The notes under the pieces are model-generated. The model ran no database searches and had not been told where the DNA came from. It saw nothing but the letters and a program-made list of their open reading frames with translations. From Zonotrichia leucophrys gambelii (Eukaryota; Chordata; Aves; Passeriformes; Passerellidae), in contig NC_088171.1 in the NCBI RefSeq assembly GCF_028769735.1, positions 144,047,917 through 144,111,916 of the forward strand: 64,000 nucleotides of DNA, read 5' to 3'. The first letter of the stretch is position 1; every line of letters starts with the position of its first letter. The position numbers were made by a program, and so were the translations under genes. This document shows positions 23,801 through 37,800 of the stretch, piece by piece.

Positions 23801-26417
23801 AATTGTGGTGTATGATTTTCCAAATGAACTAAAGCAGTGTCCACAGCTGAATATGATATGGTCTTGTGCAATACCACCACTTGTTTTTGCATGCCCACAA
23901 ATGGCAAGGCACAGACTGGTGTAAAACAGAAGACATGAAGAGCTTCCATCATGAGAACAGAATGAACTGGAAGGAAATTGAGCCCAAGCTGCTTTCTATA
24001 CTGTTTACTACAGCAGTAGCCAGCTATGGACCAAGAGATGTTTCTCCCAGCAAAGATAAACAGGGCTGATGATCTGTGTCCCTTATGGTGACTGTGGTCA
24101 TATCATACTGACAGCTAATGGGACCAAGTATAGAGACAAGCTGAAGGTGGGAGGTGCAGTTGTGGCTCTGGAGAGGATTCCCATCTTGTTCTTGCACAGA
24201 TAAGGACACCACAAAGCAAGAAATGTAAAGAGGCACAGACTCTCAGAAAAGTGTGTAAAGCTGAGGTGATCAGAGCTTTCCCTCAAACTTAGAGAAGGGC
24301 CAGGAAACAGCACTGAGGTAAGACCAAGTCTCCACCATGAAGTGTCACACTCCAGTAGTGCCACTGTCTGTCCCTTGATCTTTAATCCAACAGCATTTCT
24401 AAAACTTTTCTGCTTGAGCTGTAGGAGGCTCCAAAGGTTGCTCTGACTCTGGGTATGATATCTGTGAGTCATCCTGGGGCACAGATTGCATCTCCACATG
24501 TAATTTCTCTTCCAGCACCAAGGGTGGATGTGTGACTCCTTCCATGTGACTGTTCCTGCTCCTGTTTGACATCTCCATCCATTGGCAACATCTGGCATTT
24601 GGAATTTACTGTGAGAGTAAAAAAAAATATTCTTATAGCACATCATCTCTGAGAAGGTAGCTGCTGTTCTCTTTCCTGTCTGATTTTAGGATTCTGATAA
24701 ATGAAGAGGAAGGAAGGACAGCAGGGTCAAGCAGGCTGCTCCTTCTCCCCAAGCACTGTGACCCACACATTGAGCTGCTTTAAAGCAGTTCTGCTCATCA
24801 CAGAGCAGATGGCTCCTGGAAGAAGGAGTATGTTTAGAAGTGTAGATACTACTGTGCTATAAACAAACTTCCCTTTTAAACAACTTATTTTAGTGCTGGC
24901 TGTGGATAAACATCATCTTATTTTAATCATCAACTGCTTTGGCAGCAGCAGCACCCACTGCTGCCACTCCAGGTCTTGATCTGACATTATAAACCCCCTA
25001 AATATTTCCTCTCCTGGGTGGTTTTGATTAAATAACCTCACAGCTTGAAAATGGATGCACTTAATTCACATGTAGCAAGGTTTATGATGTCAATATGATA
25101 ATCTTGTTATTATAATCTTTTTTTAAAGCTAGTAACCATGAAAACAGCACAGGCAGGCCTGGCCACAGTGATTTCAAAGGCAGAGGAGAGGACATCCTAG
25201 TTCAGAGAGGATCTAAGTACTTACAGGTGGCCTCTCTCAGCCAGCAGGGTCCTAACTCCTTCTCCACAGGTCTATTTTGAGGATCATCCTTTGCATTTTG
25301 CATATGTCTGTGAAAGCCATTCAGTGGATGAAAAACCAGAACTGTCTCATTTAGTGAGGAGAATGTCATTAAACAATGGAATTTTGGAGGGATTTGTTCA
25401 GTGTTTGGCTCAGGAGATGGACAGGGAGATCCCGACTGGGAGTTTAGATTGTCCCAGAACCAAGTGATTCTTCACCCAGGGTTTGAATGCTGCTGTGTTG
25501 TGTGAGATACCACCAGGGAAATGCTGTTGCCACACCAGTTCACTGTCAGGGAAGGAGTGACCTAGACTTGCTCAAAGGCAGAACAAAATTGGTTTATAAA
25601 AGACCTGCTTGTTGTCACTGATGCTGAAGTTCATGGAATTTTCTATTTTAATATTGTTCCCTGTGTGTTCATCATGCTGTGGCAGCCCAAACATCAGGTT
25701 TGCTGCACCAGCACTCCCTTGAGATGTGCTTGAATTCCAGGATGGATGACCCTTCTCTTCACCTACCTTCAGTTTTATTTACAAGCTGAGAAGTCAGTAA
25801 AAAAAGATTTTAATTTGTGTTCAGAGCCTGGAGGAAGATTTTGAAATGAGTTGCATACATGGCTTTCTGTGCAGTAACTTATTCATTGTCCAGTACAGAG
25901 CAGCATTTAGCCTTAGGTTGTGTATGTTCCCATTTTATGGCAATAAAAGAGGCAGCAGTGTGAAAAGCTCTTAAGAGCTCTTCAGAGCAAATGTTTCATA
26001 ATTTTAGGCCATGACAAAATAAAAGTCACTGAAAAAATTCAGAATGCACAATCCCTAGCCCAGAATTCAGCAGCTGCCAAACACTAAGAATAAACATCTC
26101 CTGAACCGGCAGCAGGCTGCTGGATCTGAATGATGACATAAACCTATTTAGTTTAACTGCAAATGCTGCTCAGTAAGGTTGCTCCTACTATTTTTTTCCC
26201 TTCACTACATTCATTGTCATAATAGTTAATCATCTGGTTGTTTGCCTACATTTTTCTTACATATGTACTACTCTTAAAGTCACAGTACATTTCTGATGCT
26301 GGTTTTGGAGGCTGTGATTATTGTCCATCAGTGGGTGGGTCCATGGGAATCTGAGGAGGTTTAACAGGACCAAGTGAAAGGTGCTTTATCCCCAGTGTCA
26401 ACACAGTCTGGGAGATG

Positions 26418-27124
26418 AGCATATCAAGAGCAGCCCTCTCAAAAAGCACTGGGTGTGCTGTGGAAGAAATGCAGGACAGGACTTGGCAAGTGCACTCACA
26501 GCCTGAAAGCCAAACATGTCCTGGGCTGCACCCAAAGCCCTGTGGGCAGCAGGGCAGGGAGGGAATTCAGCTCCTCTGCTCTCATAGGCCCCCACCTGGG
26601 TCCTGCATCCAGTTCTGGGGTTCTCAGCACAGGAAGGACTTTGGTCTCTTGGAGAGAGCCCAGAGGAGGCCACCAAGGTGATTAAAGGGATAGAGAACCT
26701 CTCCTGTGAGGAGAGGCTGGGAGAATTTGGATTCTTTGGGTTGGAAAAGAGAAGGCTTCAGAGTGGCATAAATGGGACATTCCAAGGGAAGAGAATGGAA
26801 GGGAAGGGAGGCTACAGGAAAGATGAAGAGAATTTTTTTTATAAAGGAATGCAGTGATAGGATAACTGGTAATGGCTTCAAATGGAAGGAGAGTAGCTTT
26901 AGATCAGATGTTAGGAAGAAATTCCTTAAAATGAGCATGTTGAGGTACTGGAACAGGTTGGCCAGAGAAGTTGTGGATGCTCCATCCCTGGAAGTGTTCA
27001 AGGCCAGTTTGGACAGGTCTCTGAGCAACCTGGTTGAGTGGGAAGCGTCCCTGCCTATGGCAGGGGTTTGGACCTAAGTGATCTCTAGGGTCCCTTCCAA
27101 CACAAACTGTTCTGTGATTCTCTG
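26418..27124 (+). mobile_element. CR1 LINE, 3' portion (end of ORF2 region plus 3' end)
   Basis: This is the longest transposable-element piece in the window. It begins in the decayed tail of the CR1 polyprotein region (AGCAGCCCT..., GCCTGAAAGCCAAACATGTCCTGGGCTGC). It continues through CATCCAGTTCTGGGGTTCTCAGCAC, GATTAAAGGGATAGAGAACC and the GAGGAGAGGCTGGGAGAATTTGG segment. It then passes CTCCATCCCTGGAAGTGTTCAAGGCC and GGGTCCCTTCCAACACAAAC and ends in the terminal octamer area (TGTGATTCTCTGG). That order is the diagnostic CR1 consensus order in plus orientation. The 5' truncation is typical. Frames across it are interrupted, so no functional reverse transcriptase is encoded. Divergence from the remembered consensus is moderate. 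Confidence 0.92.
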
Positions 27125-28049
27125 GATTCCATGAATTTTTCAGAAAGTAAAATTTTGAATCCAGAAGGACATCTTGAACAAAGGACATTCTTCTTTGTTT
27201 TCAGCCCTGGAGTGGATCTGTGCATCCCAGGAGTATGAAATATCTTCTTCAGGTTTAATTATTGACAAACAATCTATGGAAACTGTGTAGGAGAAATAGA
27301 TCCATCATGCTTATGTGCTGAACATACAAAGGGGAAAAGTATGGCAGGAGTGTCTCTCTTGCCCAGATAAGCAGGTACATGTTGCTGTAAGAAGCCACAC
27401 TGATGTTGATATGTTAGCCACATAATTGCTTCTAAAGAGTGTAAGAAATCAAAACCCCAAAAAAATTTCTAAGGAAAATGTGTATAGAATGAAATTCAGT
27501 TCTGCAAACAAACACAAACCCAGCTCCAGTACTTGAACAAATGTATTTCTTGAGAGGTAATGTGCAGTACTATAGTTAAAGACCAGGCCATTTTTCTTAT
27601 GGGCATTGGACAGAGTTAAGGATGTGCAGCTAAGCTTTTTTTAACTGCAGACCTAAGGCAGTTATTTTTAATTATCCAGATTACTAGCTCATCATTTATA
27701 AATGAGTTAAGTATTTTTAGTTCTCCTGATTTTACACCACCTACTCACAGAGCTTTCTTGCTCTCACATATCAGTGTGGACTTGTAACAAATCAAAAAAG
27801 ATGATGTTAGAACTCAGTCAAGAGATCCTGCAGCCAAAAGTGACAGCTCTCTGAATTTCTTGACTGGGCATGTTAAGTGGAAACAAAGCATGCCAATAAA
27901 ATGCTGGAGCTCATCTGGAAGGATGTTGCAGTCAAAGAATCATTTTCCTGTTACATTTTTGGTTCTACCATGCCCTGAGGCTGGTGCATGATCTGAGTTT
28001 CTGCACCTCAAGGGCATGAGGGTTAGGGGAAACAGCAAGGAAAGTGACC

Positions 28050-28160
28050 AGCATAACTTAGGGATTGGAGAAGCTGCTGTATGAGAAGGAACTGGAAAAG
28101 CTGAGGCTCTTCTGGCTGAAGACAAAGCTGAAGGGGGGATATGATGGGGACTGAGCCTTG
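28050..28160 (+). mobile_element. CR1 LINE internal fragment
   Basis: The stretch GATTGGAGAAGCTGCTGTATG, then GAACTGGAAAAGCTGAGGCTCTTCTGGCTGAAG, then GCTGAAGGGGGGATATGATGG follows the CR1 wording 'CTGGAGAAGCTGCTCTATGAGGAG...CTGAGAGAGCTGGG...CTGGAGAAGAGGAGGCTGAGGGGGGA'. The ends fade into unrecognisable sequence. It is an old fragment with no coding capacity. Confidence 0.5.
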
Positions 28161-28712
28161 AGGAGGTGCTGGGTTGTGACTGCAGAGCAGTTACAAAACA
28201 CCAGAACTGCCTGACACCCACTGAAACCAGCAGAGGATCTTTTAAAAGCACAAAAAAAGAAAGAATTGCTTTGGTGGGGTGTCCCAGACTTCTGACACTG
28301 CTGCTGGAGCAGGCTGTGAAACAGGCCATGAGCAGCACCCAGAGGGAACCTCCACATCTCTGTTCTGAGTGTCAGTGCTGGGGAGTGTGGGGGAAATTAA
28401 CTACAAATAGTATCCGGGCTTGTGAGTTCTCTTGAAATAGCATCTCTAACTGTCACTGGTGGAATAGATGGATGACAGATCTAACACAGCAGGGCATTTC
28501 TAATGAGCTTATGCTCTTATGCAGAGATTGCTTATTTATTTTGACTTATGAAGAAAATCAGGGAAATTTTCAGCTAAATGGAGACAATATTGGGGAGAAT
28601 TTCAGCCAGATTTGATGACTTCAAATAAAAGCTTAGTACTAAAAAAATCAAGCATCTTTAAAAATCTTGTTACCTCCTAATAAACATTCTACATAGAATA
28701 CATTTCATTTTA

Positions 28713-28862
28713 ATCATAGAACTGCAGAGTAACTGGGGTTGTCAGAGACCTCTGGAGGTCTCTCAAAGCAGGGTCAGCTTCAAAGTTAGATCAAGCTCCT
28801 GTTATCCCTCTGTAGTACACCTCTGAGAAGTCTGGCTCCATCTTGTCTGTAATGCTCTTTTT
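28713..28862 (-). mobile_element. CR1 LINE 3' fragment, antisense
   Basis: On the plus strand the stretch starts ATCATAGAACTGCAGAGTAACTGGGG and continues GAGACCTCTGGAGGTC and AGCAGGGTCAGC. This resembles the reverse complement of a CR1 3' end ('ATCATAGAATC...GGTTGGAAGGGACCTCTGGAGATC...AGCAGG'). It is decayed, and the right-hand boundary is a guess. Confidence 0.45.
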
Positions 28863-31800
28863 AGGAACATAATAATTCAGTGAGTTGTATAAGAGTGATG
28901 TGAATTTTTTTTCCATGTGTGTTTCAGCAATGGGCTATAACCTTGCATTAACACAAGTGTCCTGTGTGTGGATGGATTTTCTATGAGTGTTCCTTTCTCA
29001 TCTCTCTTCCCTGTGGGACAGTCTCAGCAGAAGTGTTGAGTGAATAACTAAATTCCTTGGAAAATGCACGCATCATCTTACAGCAAACTCCTATGGTAAC
29101 ATAAAGGGGAACCTCTGTTCTCACAACTGCTTCCTCTTTTCTCCCAGGCTTCTGCTAAAAAGGTGGTGAGAAAACAAAGCCTGATTCTGATTTGCTCTGT
29201 GCTTTCCTCCTCCTTGTCCTGGAAATGTGATCAACGTGCACCAGCTGGTTCATAGCATACATAGGAGGCGATACTACCAAAGCTGTTCTTTCAAATAATG
29301 CCCTGCCAAGGGAGGAGTGCAGCTGCAGCATCCCAGAATCTTGAGAGGATATCAGTGGGAAAAGGAGTCTGAGGCAGCTGTAGGAAGGGGAACATGCCAG
29401 CTAACCACAGATCACTTCTCTTGAGTGTAGGCTGTGACGGTGGCTGGCTTTTGAGTAAAACAGGCAAGTCTGTCCCCTGTAAAAGCACTCATGCAGACTT
29501 CAGGAGACAGGACAGCATTGTCCCAGGGACTGTGGGAAAAGACACCAATTGCTGTGTGCTGTGGGTCCCATTGGCCACTGCTGGGTGCAGTGAAGTGCAG
29601 GTACTCCTCACCCTAAACTCCTGCTTTCTATGGCCAGGCACTCTGCAGGGAGCCAGCACCATGGCACAATCCATGCATTCTTCTGTGATCATAACACAGC
29701 CATTACTTCAACATTTTGCAGTCCCTGGGCACTGTGGCTGAATAAATTCCATGAGGATCATTATATAGGGCCCAATTGCACAGGAAACTGAAGGTGAGGG
29801 AACAAAAGCACTGTGGGCAGCTAAGCTGGGTAACAAGAGTAGTGAGGCAGGATTTGATGGATGCTAACTCTGAATCAGGCAGGATTCATCCTTTGAGGGT
29901 TCATATCCATTCTGTCAGTGTGCATGAAATGCTGTATCACCATGCAGTGTTTGCTGCTTATGTTCATGTTTGCAGGATCTCTATGGAGAAATCCCATTTG
30001 TGAATCAGAGGGTGGGACATGGCTTTGAGGAATGTGGAGGTCTTGCAGAATCAACTGTGACCCTCCCAAAGTGGCCACTCACATTCACTGCATGCAGAGT
30101 GGTGGTGCTGGAAGCAATAATGCTTAGCACTGACACAGCACTTCACCCAAACATTGGGTAATTAATCTGCAAAGCAGCAGGAGATACTCTTTGCAACTGG
30201 TTCTGTAAGCACAACTAAAGGACTGGAGTGGAGAGAGCTATTAAAAACCATGCTGACATCCAAATTGTCCCTTGGCAACTAAAAAAAGCGTCCAAAACTT
30301 ACCATGTCCTCTTTGTTTTATTAGTCCTCTTAATATTCAAATGAAGAGAGAGTTTTCCAAAGTTTGTCCTGCCTAGCTCACAAAAGTTTGGCAGACTTCA
30401 AAGGAGTTGCAACAATTTATTGTGGTTCCCACTCCAGTGATTTTGTGACAATGAATACATATTCTATCTGGAGAGTAATTCACTTCTAAAAATTACAGTT
30501 AGCAGAACACTGTAAATTACCTGGGTTTATAGATTTACCCCTTCCCTCCCTTAGGTCTTTGTCATATAAAAGTTTGGAAACAGGATTTCTTTTGCTACTT
30601 TTGAGTTAATTTTCCAGTTGGTGAGCACTGAGGGCTTTTTCCCCTCCCCCAGTGAAGCTGCACAAGCAGGGCCGTGGGAGGAAGGAAAGAGAATTTTGTG
30701 GTTACATCTCAGATTTGGAACCTTGGATGTCAGAGCTCTGCTGCCAGTCCTGTCTGTTTCCATGTGACTCCAAGCAAACCATGTAGCTTATTTTCCAAAC
30801 TGTGTTGTAGCACTTGATGCACCAAGTGGCTGCATTCTCTGACTGGTATCAAACAGATGATTTTCATTCTTTTAATATAATTTTTTTCCAAATGACCGCA
30901 CCCATGCTTTAAAGGAAACCATGAAGGGAGGGTAATTGTTTGGCCCCTATGTAAATGTTGGCTTCTCATCCTGATGAGAGTCTGAGGTTTAATTCTCAGG
31001 GGTAAAATCCAGACTGTTTTAGGTCATGCTCAGAATTCACAGGACATGAGTGATTGTGATTGTGCCAAGGGAGGGCAGCTGTGGCAGCCCTTGGTTTGGG
31101 TACTCCAGCTTTTTGTGCCATGTGGTCAGGCATGGAGAACCATGTCAAGGTGTAAGGTTGGTTTCACTTTGGGCTTTGATTCTTAATATCCTCTGCAGCT
31201 TATCTGTTTTTTTCTTTTCAGCTCCATCCTGAACACGTATTTTCCTTCTATGTGTACTCCTTATAGCTTTGTTGAATTAGTGAAGCCTTTTTAACACCCT
31301 TAACTGGAGAGGATACTTAGACATTCTAGTGAGCCTAAGTTAGTCTCTTTAGACCCCTTGGTGTTGCCATTATTTCCCAAATTTACCTATAATTTATCAA
31401 CATTCCTTATTACAGCTGTAATGATTCTTGTCACATATACCAGCTAGAATAATTCAGAACTGGTTGCTTCCTCCTTTTATCACTAGTCCTGAAGTGGAAA
31501 GATGCCTTCTCAAAGGGTTTCCCAGTAAAAGAATAGGGTAACAAAGCACAAAGTGCTGCATGGACCATTATGAATGCCCCAGCCACTTAACTGACAGCTC
31601 CTGATGTGGCTGAGAGGAGTCAGAGAGCTGCATAAAAAGATTGAGATACTGAGGGAGATACTGAGAAATGATTATTAACTATGGAGGGAGGAAGAAGATG
31701 GAGACCAATTGGGATCATGGTCAAGATGCCAGTGTGGATGTGTGTTTGGGCACACAGTGAAGCACAGGCAAACAACCTTCAGGTTTTTTGTGTTTTTTTT

Positions 31801-34800
31801 TTTTTTTTCTTTTTTTGTATGTATTTTAGTTTTTGGGTTTTTTGGGGTTTTTGTGGCAATTAGTGTGAGTGCCCTTGAAAACCTGACCCCAGACTATTGG
31901 TGAGGGAACTGGGACAGGCTCAGCTGGGTGCAGCAAGGAGGGGCTCAGACAGGTGAGGCACAAACTGGATGGGTTTTTCTTTGCTCCTCCTGCTCTTTTT
32001 GCCTTGTTCCATAGTGCATCCAGGACTGTGACTGTTTCCACCGTCCTGCTCCCCATGGGGACAGTGCTGCATTCCTGGGAGCAGGATTTGTTTTGATGGG
32101 CTTCCTTGATGTCCTTAAGTGGGTTGATTCCATGCCTGTAAAGTTCTCCCTTTCTGCCACTCACTGTTTCTTTAAGAAAGAAACCTCTGTGGTTGCCATG
32201 GAAAGCCCTGCATATCTCCTGAGACTGAACCACAGAACATATAGTGCAGCCACAGAAAATATCTGGAAATGTTTGCTGGAGAGCTGCAGTCCTCAGGAGC
32301 TTGGCAGCCTTGTAAATGGAGATGCCCCAGCTGGGAAAGGGAATTTCTTTCCCCCAGGCAGCTGAAGTGGGCATGGGGATTTGATGGTGCTTCTGTCAGG
32401 GAGCAGGGACAGCTGGGGAGCAGCTCAGGGCTGTTTTGGTGGCCCAGTACAGTCACTGCAGTGGAGGAGCTGGTGGCAGAGCAAGCACAGGGCTGGAGTG
32501 AGAGCCACTGGTGCCTCTGCATCCTCTCCTGTGCCCCTGGCAGCCTGTGGGGCTGACACAAACACGCACACAAACAGCACAGGCCTGCTGCTCCAACAGC
32601 TCGCTAAAGAACTGGTTCCCACACCTTCCTCTAATCTAAAAACCACAGTTTCCACTCATTCCAGCTGCCAAAACCTACAAGCTCCCCTTCAACTTCCTTA
32701 ACACAATGCCCTACTTCATGCTAAAATGAAACTTGGAAGTGAAAATCAATTGGGATGAATACTGAATTAAAGATAGTACATTGATCGAACTACCAATTCT
32801 CATTTATTTATTTTTTAAAGGGCCCATTAAGAATGCCTCAATCAATGATAAGATTACTGGGTCTGGAACAGAAATGAGGCCAAGTACAACTTTAAAGCTC
32901 TCTCTATCTCTGCAAATTTTGATTTTTTTTTTTTAAGTGAACATTACTGGCTAATTTTTCCAATCCAAGAGTTAAAGTTTGGGCATTAAAACCAAACAAA
33001 AGAGAAAAAAAAATCCCCAAACAAAACCAAAAGCCAAATATTCACATCTCAGCAAAATCTCTTTTTAAGGACAGATTAATTGATATTCTGGTGTTCTTGT
33101 GCTCAATGACAACCAAGATGTCACTTAAATACACAAATTTTCCCAAGAATAGTTTGGGGATACTGAATGCTCTCTTGGCTTGTGAGCAAGAGTTGCAGGA
33201 CTTGCAGGACTCACAGGACTCAGGGATGAAAACAGATTTTCAGTCTTCTCCCATCCTTACAGTGCAGCTGCCACTGACCATGCTGGGCCTTGGGTTATCA
33301 AACATTTCCACTATATGTGTCTGTTTTTAAAATACAGTAGTTTTTGCTGAGAGTCTTTCAAAATCAACATTTTTAAAGGTAGTTTTAACTGAGGAAGTTC
33401 TGCTGTTCCCAGGAGGAAGACTGGGGACACATTGCAGGACCTGTGTTCACTTTGCACAGGTATCCATCTGCTGGAAATTGCTCCAGATGTCTCATGTGCC
33501 CAAAGATGATGAAGCATGTGCCCCACAGGGGACAGCTTTGTGGGTCTGAATGGAACAGGATTGCTCAGAAATAAAACAGCCCCCTAGTTCTGCAGTGCTC
33601 AATGCTCTTTGCACAGACTGCAAAACTCCATGTCCAAAAAATCCATCCATACACAGGGGTGCAAGGGAGTCACTGAAATGAATTGTAGAAACTGATAATG
33701 TCCCTCTTACTGTGTCTATTCCTTATCTTAAGCCAGTTGCTGGGCCTTTCATGCACATAGGAAAGTCATGTTTGCTTCAGCATCTCCTCAGTCCTCATCA
33801 GCTGCTGCCTCAGTTCACCTCAAGAGCAGTAGGAAATGCTTTGGTGAAAGCAAACTTGTCTCACTCTCCAGCCAAGCTGGCAGGGCTTTCTGCTGGTGCT
33901 TCTGCCACACTCCTACACCCACATGGAGCTCATCCATGCTGTTGTTGGCCCTAAACTCTCTGCAGGCCCCCAAACCCCTTAAACTGCCTTGCAATTTCCT
34001 CCTTGGCTCACAACCTGTCATTAGGCATGGTTGGTCCAAGTGAAAATGAAAGAGATGTTTTAATCTGCAGCTTTAATTGCCCATTTTTTTTTTTTCCAGA
34101 CAGAGTCCCAGTTTCTTCTTCAGGGCTTTCTGCCATCCTCAGCTGCAGATATTCCCAGTTAGACCTCAGCAGGTACAGCCTCACTCCTGGATCCATCCAG
34201 GCCCAAGGCACAAATCGCTCTGCAAATCCCTTCCCAGTACTTTCAGGTTGCCACTGCAGGACCCTGCTGATCTGCATCAAACTCTCTCCCAGCAGTGCTT
34301 TTCTTTTATATTCACCAGAAAGGAGAGCTTTTGTGGGCACAGGAGAAAGGACAACAAAGCTTCTCTTGTAATATTTAGCTCCACTGTTATGTGATGCCTC
34401 TCCTCTGGCCTGAGCCCAGCCTCACCAGCTGGAAAATGGATGAGTGGACACAAAGGGGGCTGGACAATGCTTCCCCTGCAAGGATCAGCTGGTGCAGTGA
34501 CACTGCCATTTACTGCCCTCAGTTTTTGGGAAGTTTATGAAAAGAGTGCTCTGAGGTTGGCTTTTTTGCTTTCAGTTTACAATTTTAAATTTTACAAGTA
34601 GTTCCACTGACAAAATACATCTTGCTGAACTTGGTAATATGACTACCTGGATGATGCCTGCAAACCATTCTCAGAAAAGTTTTAGTATTAGTTTACCAAG
34701 AAAATGAAACAAAGCAAATATTTTTCAAATAATATCATCAAATTCTTTGTAAGTGCTCTGCATAGAGAATCTGTTTTGTGTTTGAGGCCAAGGATTTGTC

Positions 34801-37800
34801 ACACAAAACAATTGGTGGCTAGAGATACAGATACACTCAGCATGATGCCCAAGTTTGCTCTTTGCTGCTACAGGCTTAGGCTGGATAATTTTGCAAATTA
34901 TGTATTTTCCTTGTTTCACATTTCCAATAAATCCCCTCCCTGCCTACACCCTCTGGGTTTGAGGGTGCTCATGGCCACCACATGTAGATCAGAGATTTCT
35001 CCTGCTGAAAGCCTTTTGCTGCTGGTTGGCAGTGAAATCCTTCACACCAACTTGCAAGCCACAGTGTCCTTTCAGTAGCCCTGCTAACATCCCAGTGCTC
35101 CCAGCAGTAACTTGGGCTGTTCCTCTCCAGGCTGGATAACAGCAGTACCAGAGGCATGCTGCACAGTGGAATTCAGCAAAAGCCCTCCATATGTTTTTTG
35201 CAAAAGAAAACATTACTTTTGGCACCATGTTTTGCACCAGAAGCCAATTGCCACCAGAACACAGATGCAGGACTTGCCAGAACAAACCTAATTGCAATAC
35301 TTCGGAGGTGTTTTGTATTTTTCTTCCTAATTGTGTCCAGGTGTGTTGAATTGTTTGAGGGAAATACAGAGTGTTGAGAAACACAAAAGGGTGAACTGTT
35401 TAGCTAATGATGGCAGCAATATATTTGCTGATCCTGAATGTCTGAATTAATTTTTTGCTTTGTTGGTTTCATAAGTCTAAATAAACAACATTACATGTAA
35501 CAGCTACTTCTGAGATGCTTACTGTTGGAATTTATGGATGGACAAATGTATGAATTAATGGATTATTTTTGAGTAAGCACTAAGAGGTAAAAGAAAAAAT
35601 AAGGGAATATAAGGTAAAGATTATATGAACATTTTCCAAATATTTAAAAATCAGGCTTTCAATCAAATACAAATATTTTTAAGAATTTTGATCCATAAAG
35701 TATTTTCACTATTTTTACTTTTCATCTTGTTTCAATGTATTTTTATGAGTTCCTGAAAGTATTTGAGTGAAGTGAAAGTTTTATTTTATCAGTTGTAACT
35801 TTTATTACAGATGGGATAACTGTGTGAAGGTGTATGCTGCAAATAGACATATTCCTCCAAAATCCTCCTCCTATAGTAGTTTCTTCATTAACAACAATGA
35901 GATAACTACAGTCTTTAGCCATTGTCAAATATTTTGTGATTTGCCAGCATACATAGAACTCAACCTAAGAACAGAAAAGTACTTTTTCTACCAGGAATGA
36001 AGAATAAAGAAAAGAAAATGCTGTAGGATGGGCAAAAAGGAATAGCCAAGGGAAATGTGGAAGGTAGCTGGGTTCTTTATTGGTGTGTGGATACACAGAG
36101 ACTGTGCACACGCAGGCATTTTTCACCACGTCTGTTAAATCGTGAAAAACTCACTGAGCTCATTTCAGTGTCATTTGCTAACAAAAATGCATGTGTGTGC
36201 ATCTCCTTAGGATGGCCCCTTTGGGTACTGGGGAGCCCTTCAAAGACAGCTCCTGAATCTATTAAATACTCATTGTGGTTGTTAAATGGACGGCACTTTT
36301 TATCTGTGAAATTCTATTTGCAGGTGAGTGTGAAATTCAAGGTGGCCCCACATGTGGACATTGGCTTTATCTCAGAAAGAGTCCTGCTCCCCAAAAAGCA
36401 AAACAAGACAAAAATCAAGCAGTTCCAACATTAAAACCCTGAATATAGAGGGCTGGAACAGAAAAATATTATTAAAGGCAGTGAGGGACTCCTGTTTCCT
36501 CACCCATTGGTGTGGGTTTTGCTGGATGCTGTAGGCAGAGAAATTGATTGTAAATACAGCAATGGGCTTCAGCAGAGAGGTGGGTAATTGCCAGTGGAGT
36601 TTAAATTATCTTTTTCACAAAGTAGGCTATGTTACCACAGGGAAGCAAGAAGGAGGAAAATTGCAGACAAAACCAGTTAAAAGTCTTGCTTGGGCAGAGA
36701 GATCTGCTGGCTGCATTGCTCCCATCACCCACTGCTGGGGCACAGTGAGCTGGATGCCAGGAAGGGGATTTCACTCCATGCAGTGGCAGGGAGGTGGCAC
36801 ATTGCCAGCTGATACTACCCTGGGTTTCATATTTGAATTTTCAAGGTGGGAAATCCAAGTCGCTGAGAGACTGTAGCAGCCTGGCACGCTGCTGCAAGAC
36901 AGACCCCAGGCAGAGTGAGCTAATGTCGTGGTAACAACTATTTCCTGTTATTTTGGCATTGGTTCATTTTATCTTTCTGAAGCGTTCACTGGGATAAAAA
37001 GCAATTTCACCTTCTTTAAACACAGAGAGAGGCAGGAGAGCAGAGAGGCTGCAGTCCCACTGTGGCACTGTGCATTCACCTATCACCCAGCAGCAACCCT
37101 TTCCACAAGGGTAGGAAAACAAGACTGGGAACCATTTTTCCAAGGAATTAGCTGAGTGCTTACCATGGAGTTCAGGCTGGCTCTATGTTTTTATGCTGGG
37201 ATTCAGCTTGAATTTGGAATGACAGAGGTCTGTCATCAAGTTAAGCAGTAGAAGCCAGTGATTATTTTTTCCAGTCTGAAGCCTGCCAGGATGAAGTCAA
37301 CTTGCCCACAGGTTTTGAAAAAAATTGAGATGGTAGATTGAGGTTTTATCACATAAGTGTTTTGTATTATGAAGTTACAGTGGTCTTTATTTGACAATGG
37401 GTGTCCTAAAGCTGGATTTATGGTATGGCCATAAATGCTTTCAGTGATATCAGTGTCACTCATAGTTTCTCCTTGTAATTTGCAAAGATTTTGGTTCTCT
37501 CTGAAAGCTGAATCAAATCTATGGCCCAAGTAAAAGACAATCACTTTCAGCTTGGTAGCTCTTACCATAGAACCTCTACCTGACTTGGAAGATGAATTTT
37601 CAAACAGACTAGTCCAGGATTATATTTGGTAGAAGCTCTTTAGGAGGATCTAAGCCTGTGATAATAATTTCTATGGCAAGGTGAAAGGTTTTCAATTGCA
37701 AGTCTGCCTCTGCTATATTTCTGCCATTAAGTCACTTAAAAAGACAAGCAAAATATTGCCTCTAATTTTTCTTAAATACAGTTGGTGCATTTATCACAAC

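Larger units (their letters stand above)
11444..26417. other. Long non-coding stretch, no gene seen
   Basis: About 15 kb have no coding region I can support. The longest frames (for example 549 bases on the minus strand at 24098-24646, and 459 bases at 21240-21698) show no domain or family signature. Simple repeats include a GAGCT-type run at 11851-11876, a CA run at 12314-12329 and a T24-C-T8 tract at 20843-20875. Three ancient repeat relics are listed separately. The stretch is best read as intron or intergenic DNA. Confidence 0.6.

Noticed and set aside
24098..24646. 182-codon open frame on the minus strand
   Set aside because: No domain, signal or family wording; poor start context; frames of this length occur several times by chance in 64 kb read in six frames.
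31826..32374. 182-codon open frame on the minus strand
   Set aside because: Unrecognisable peptide ending in a T-rich simple-repeat region; no splice or promoter context.
34096..34172. Small exon between a T-rich acceptor and CAG|GTACAG
   Set aside because: The splice sites look good, but the roughly 24-residue peptide is unrecognisable and nothing links it to other exons.
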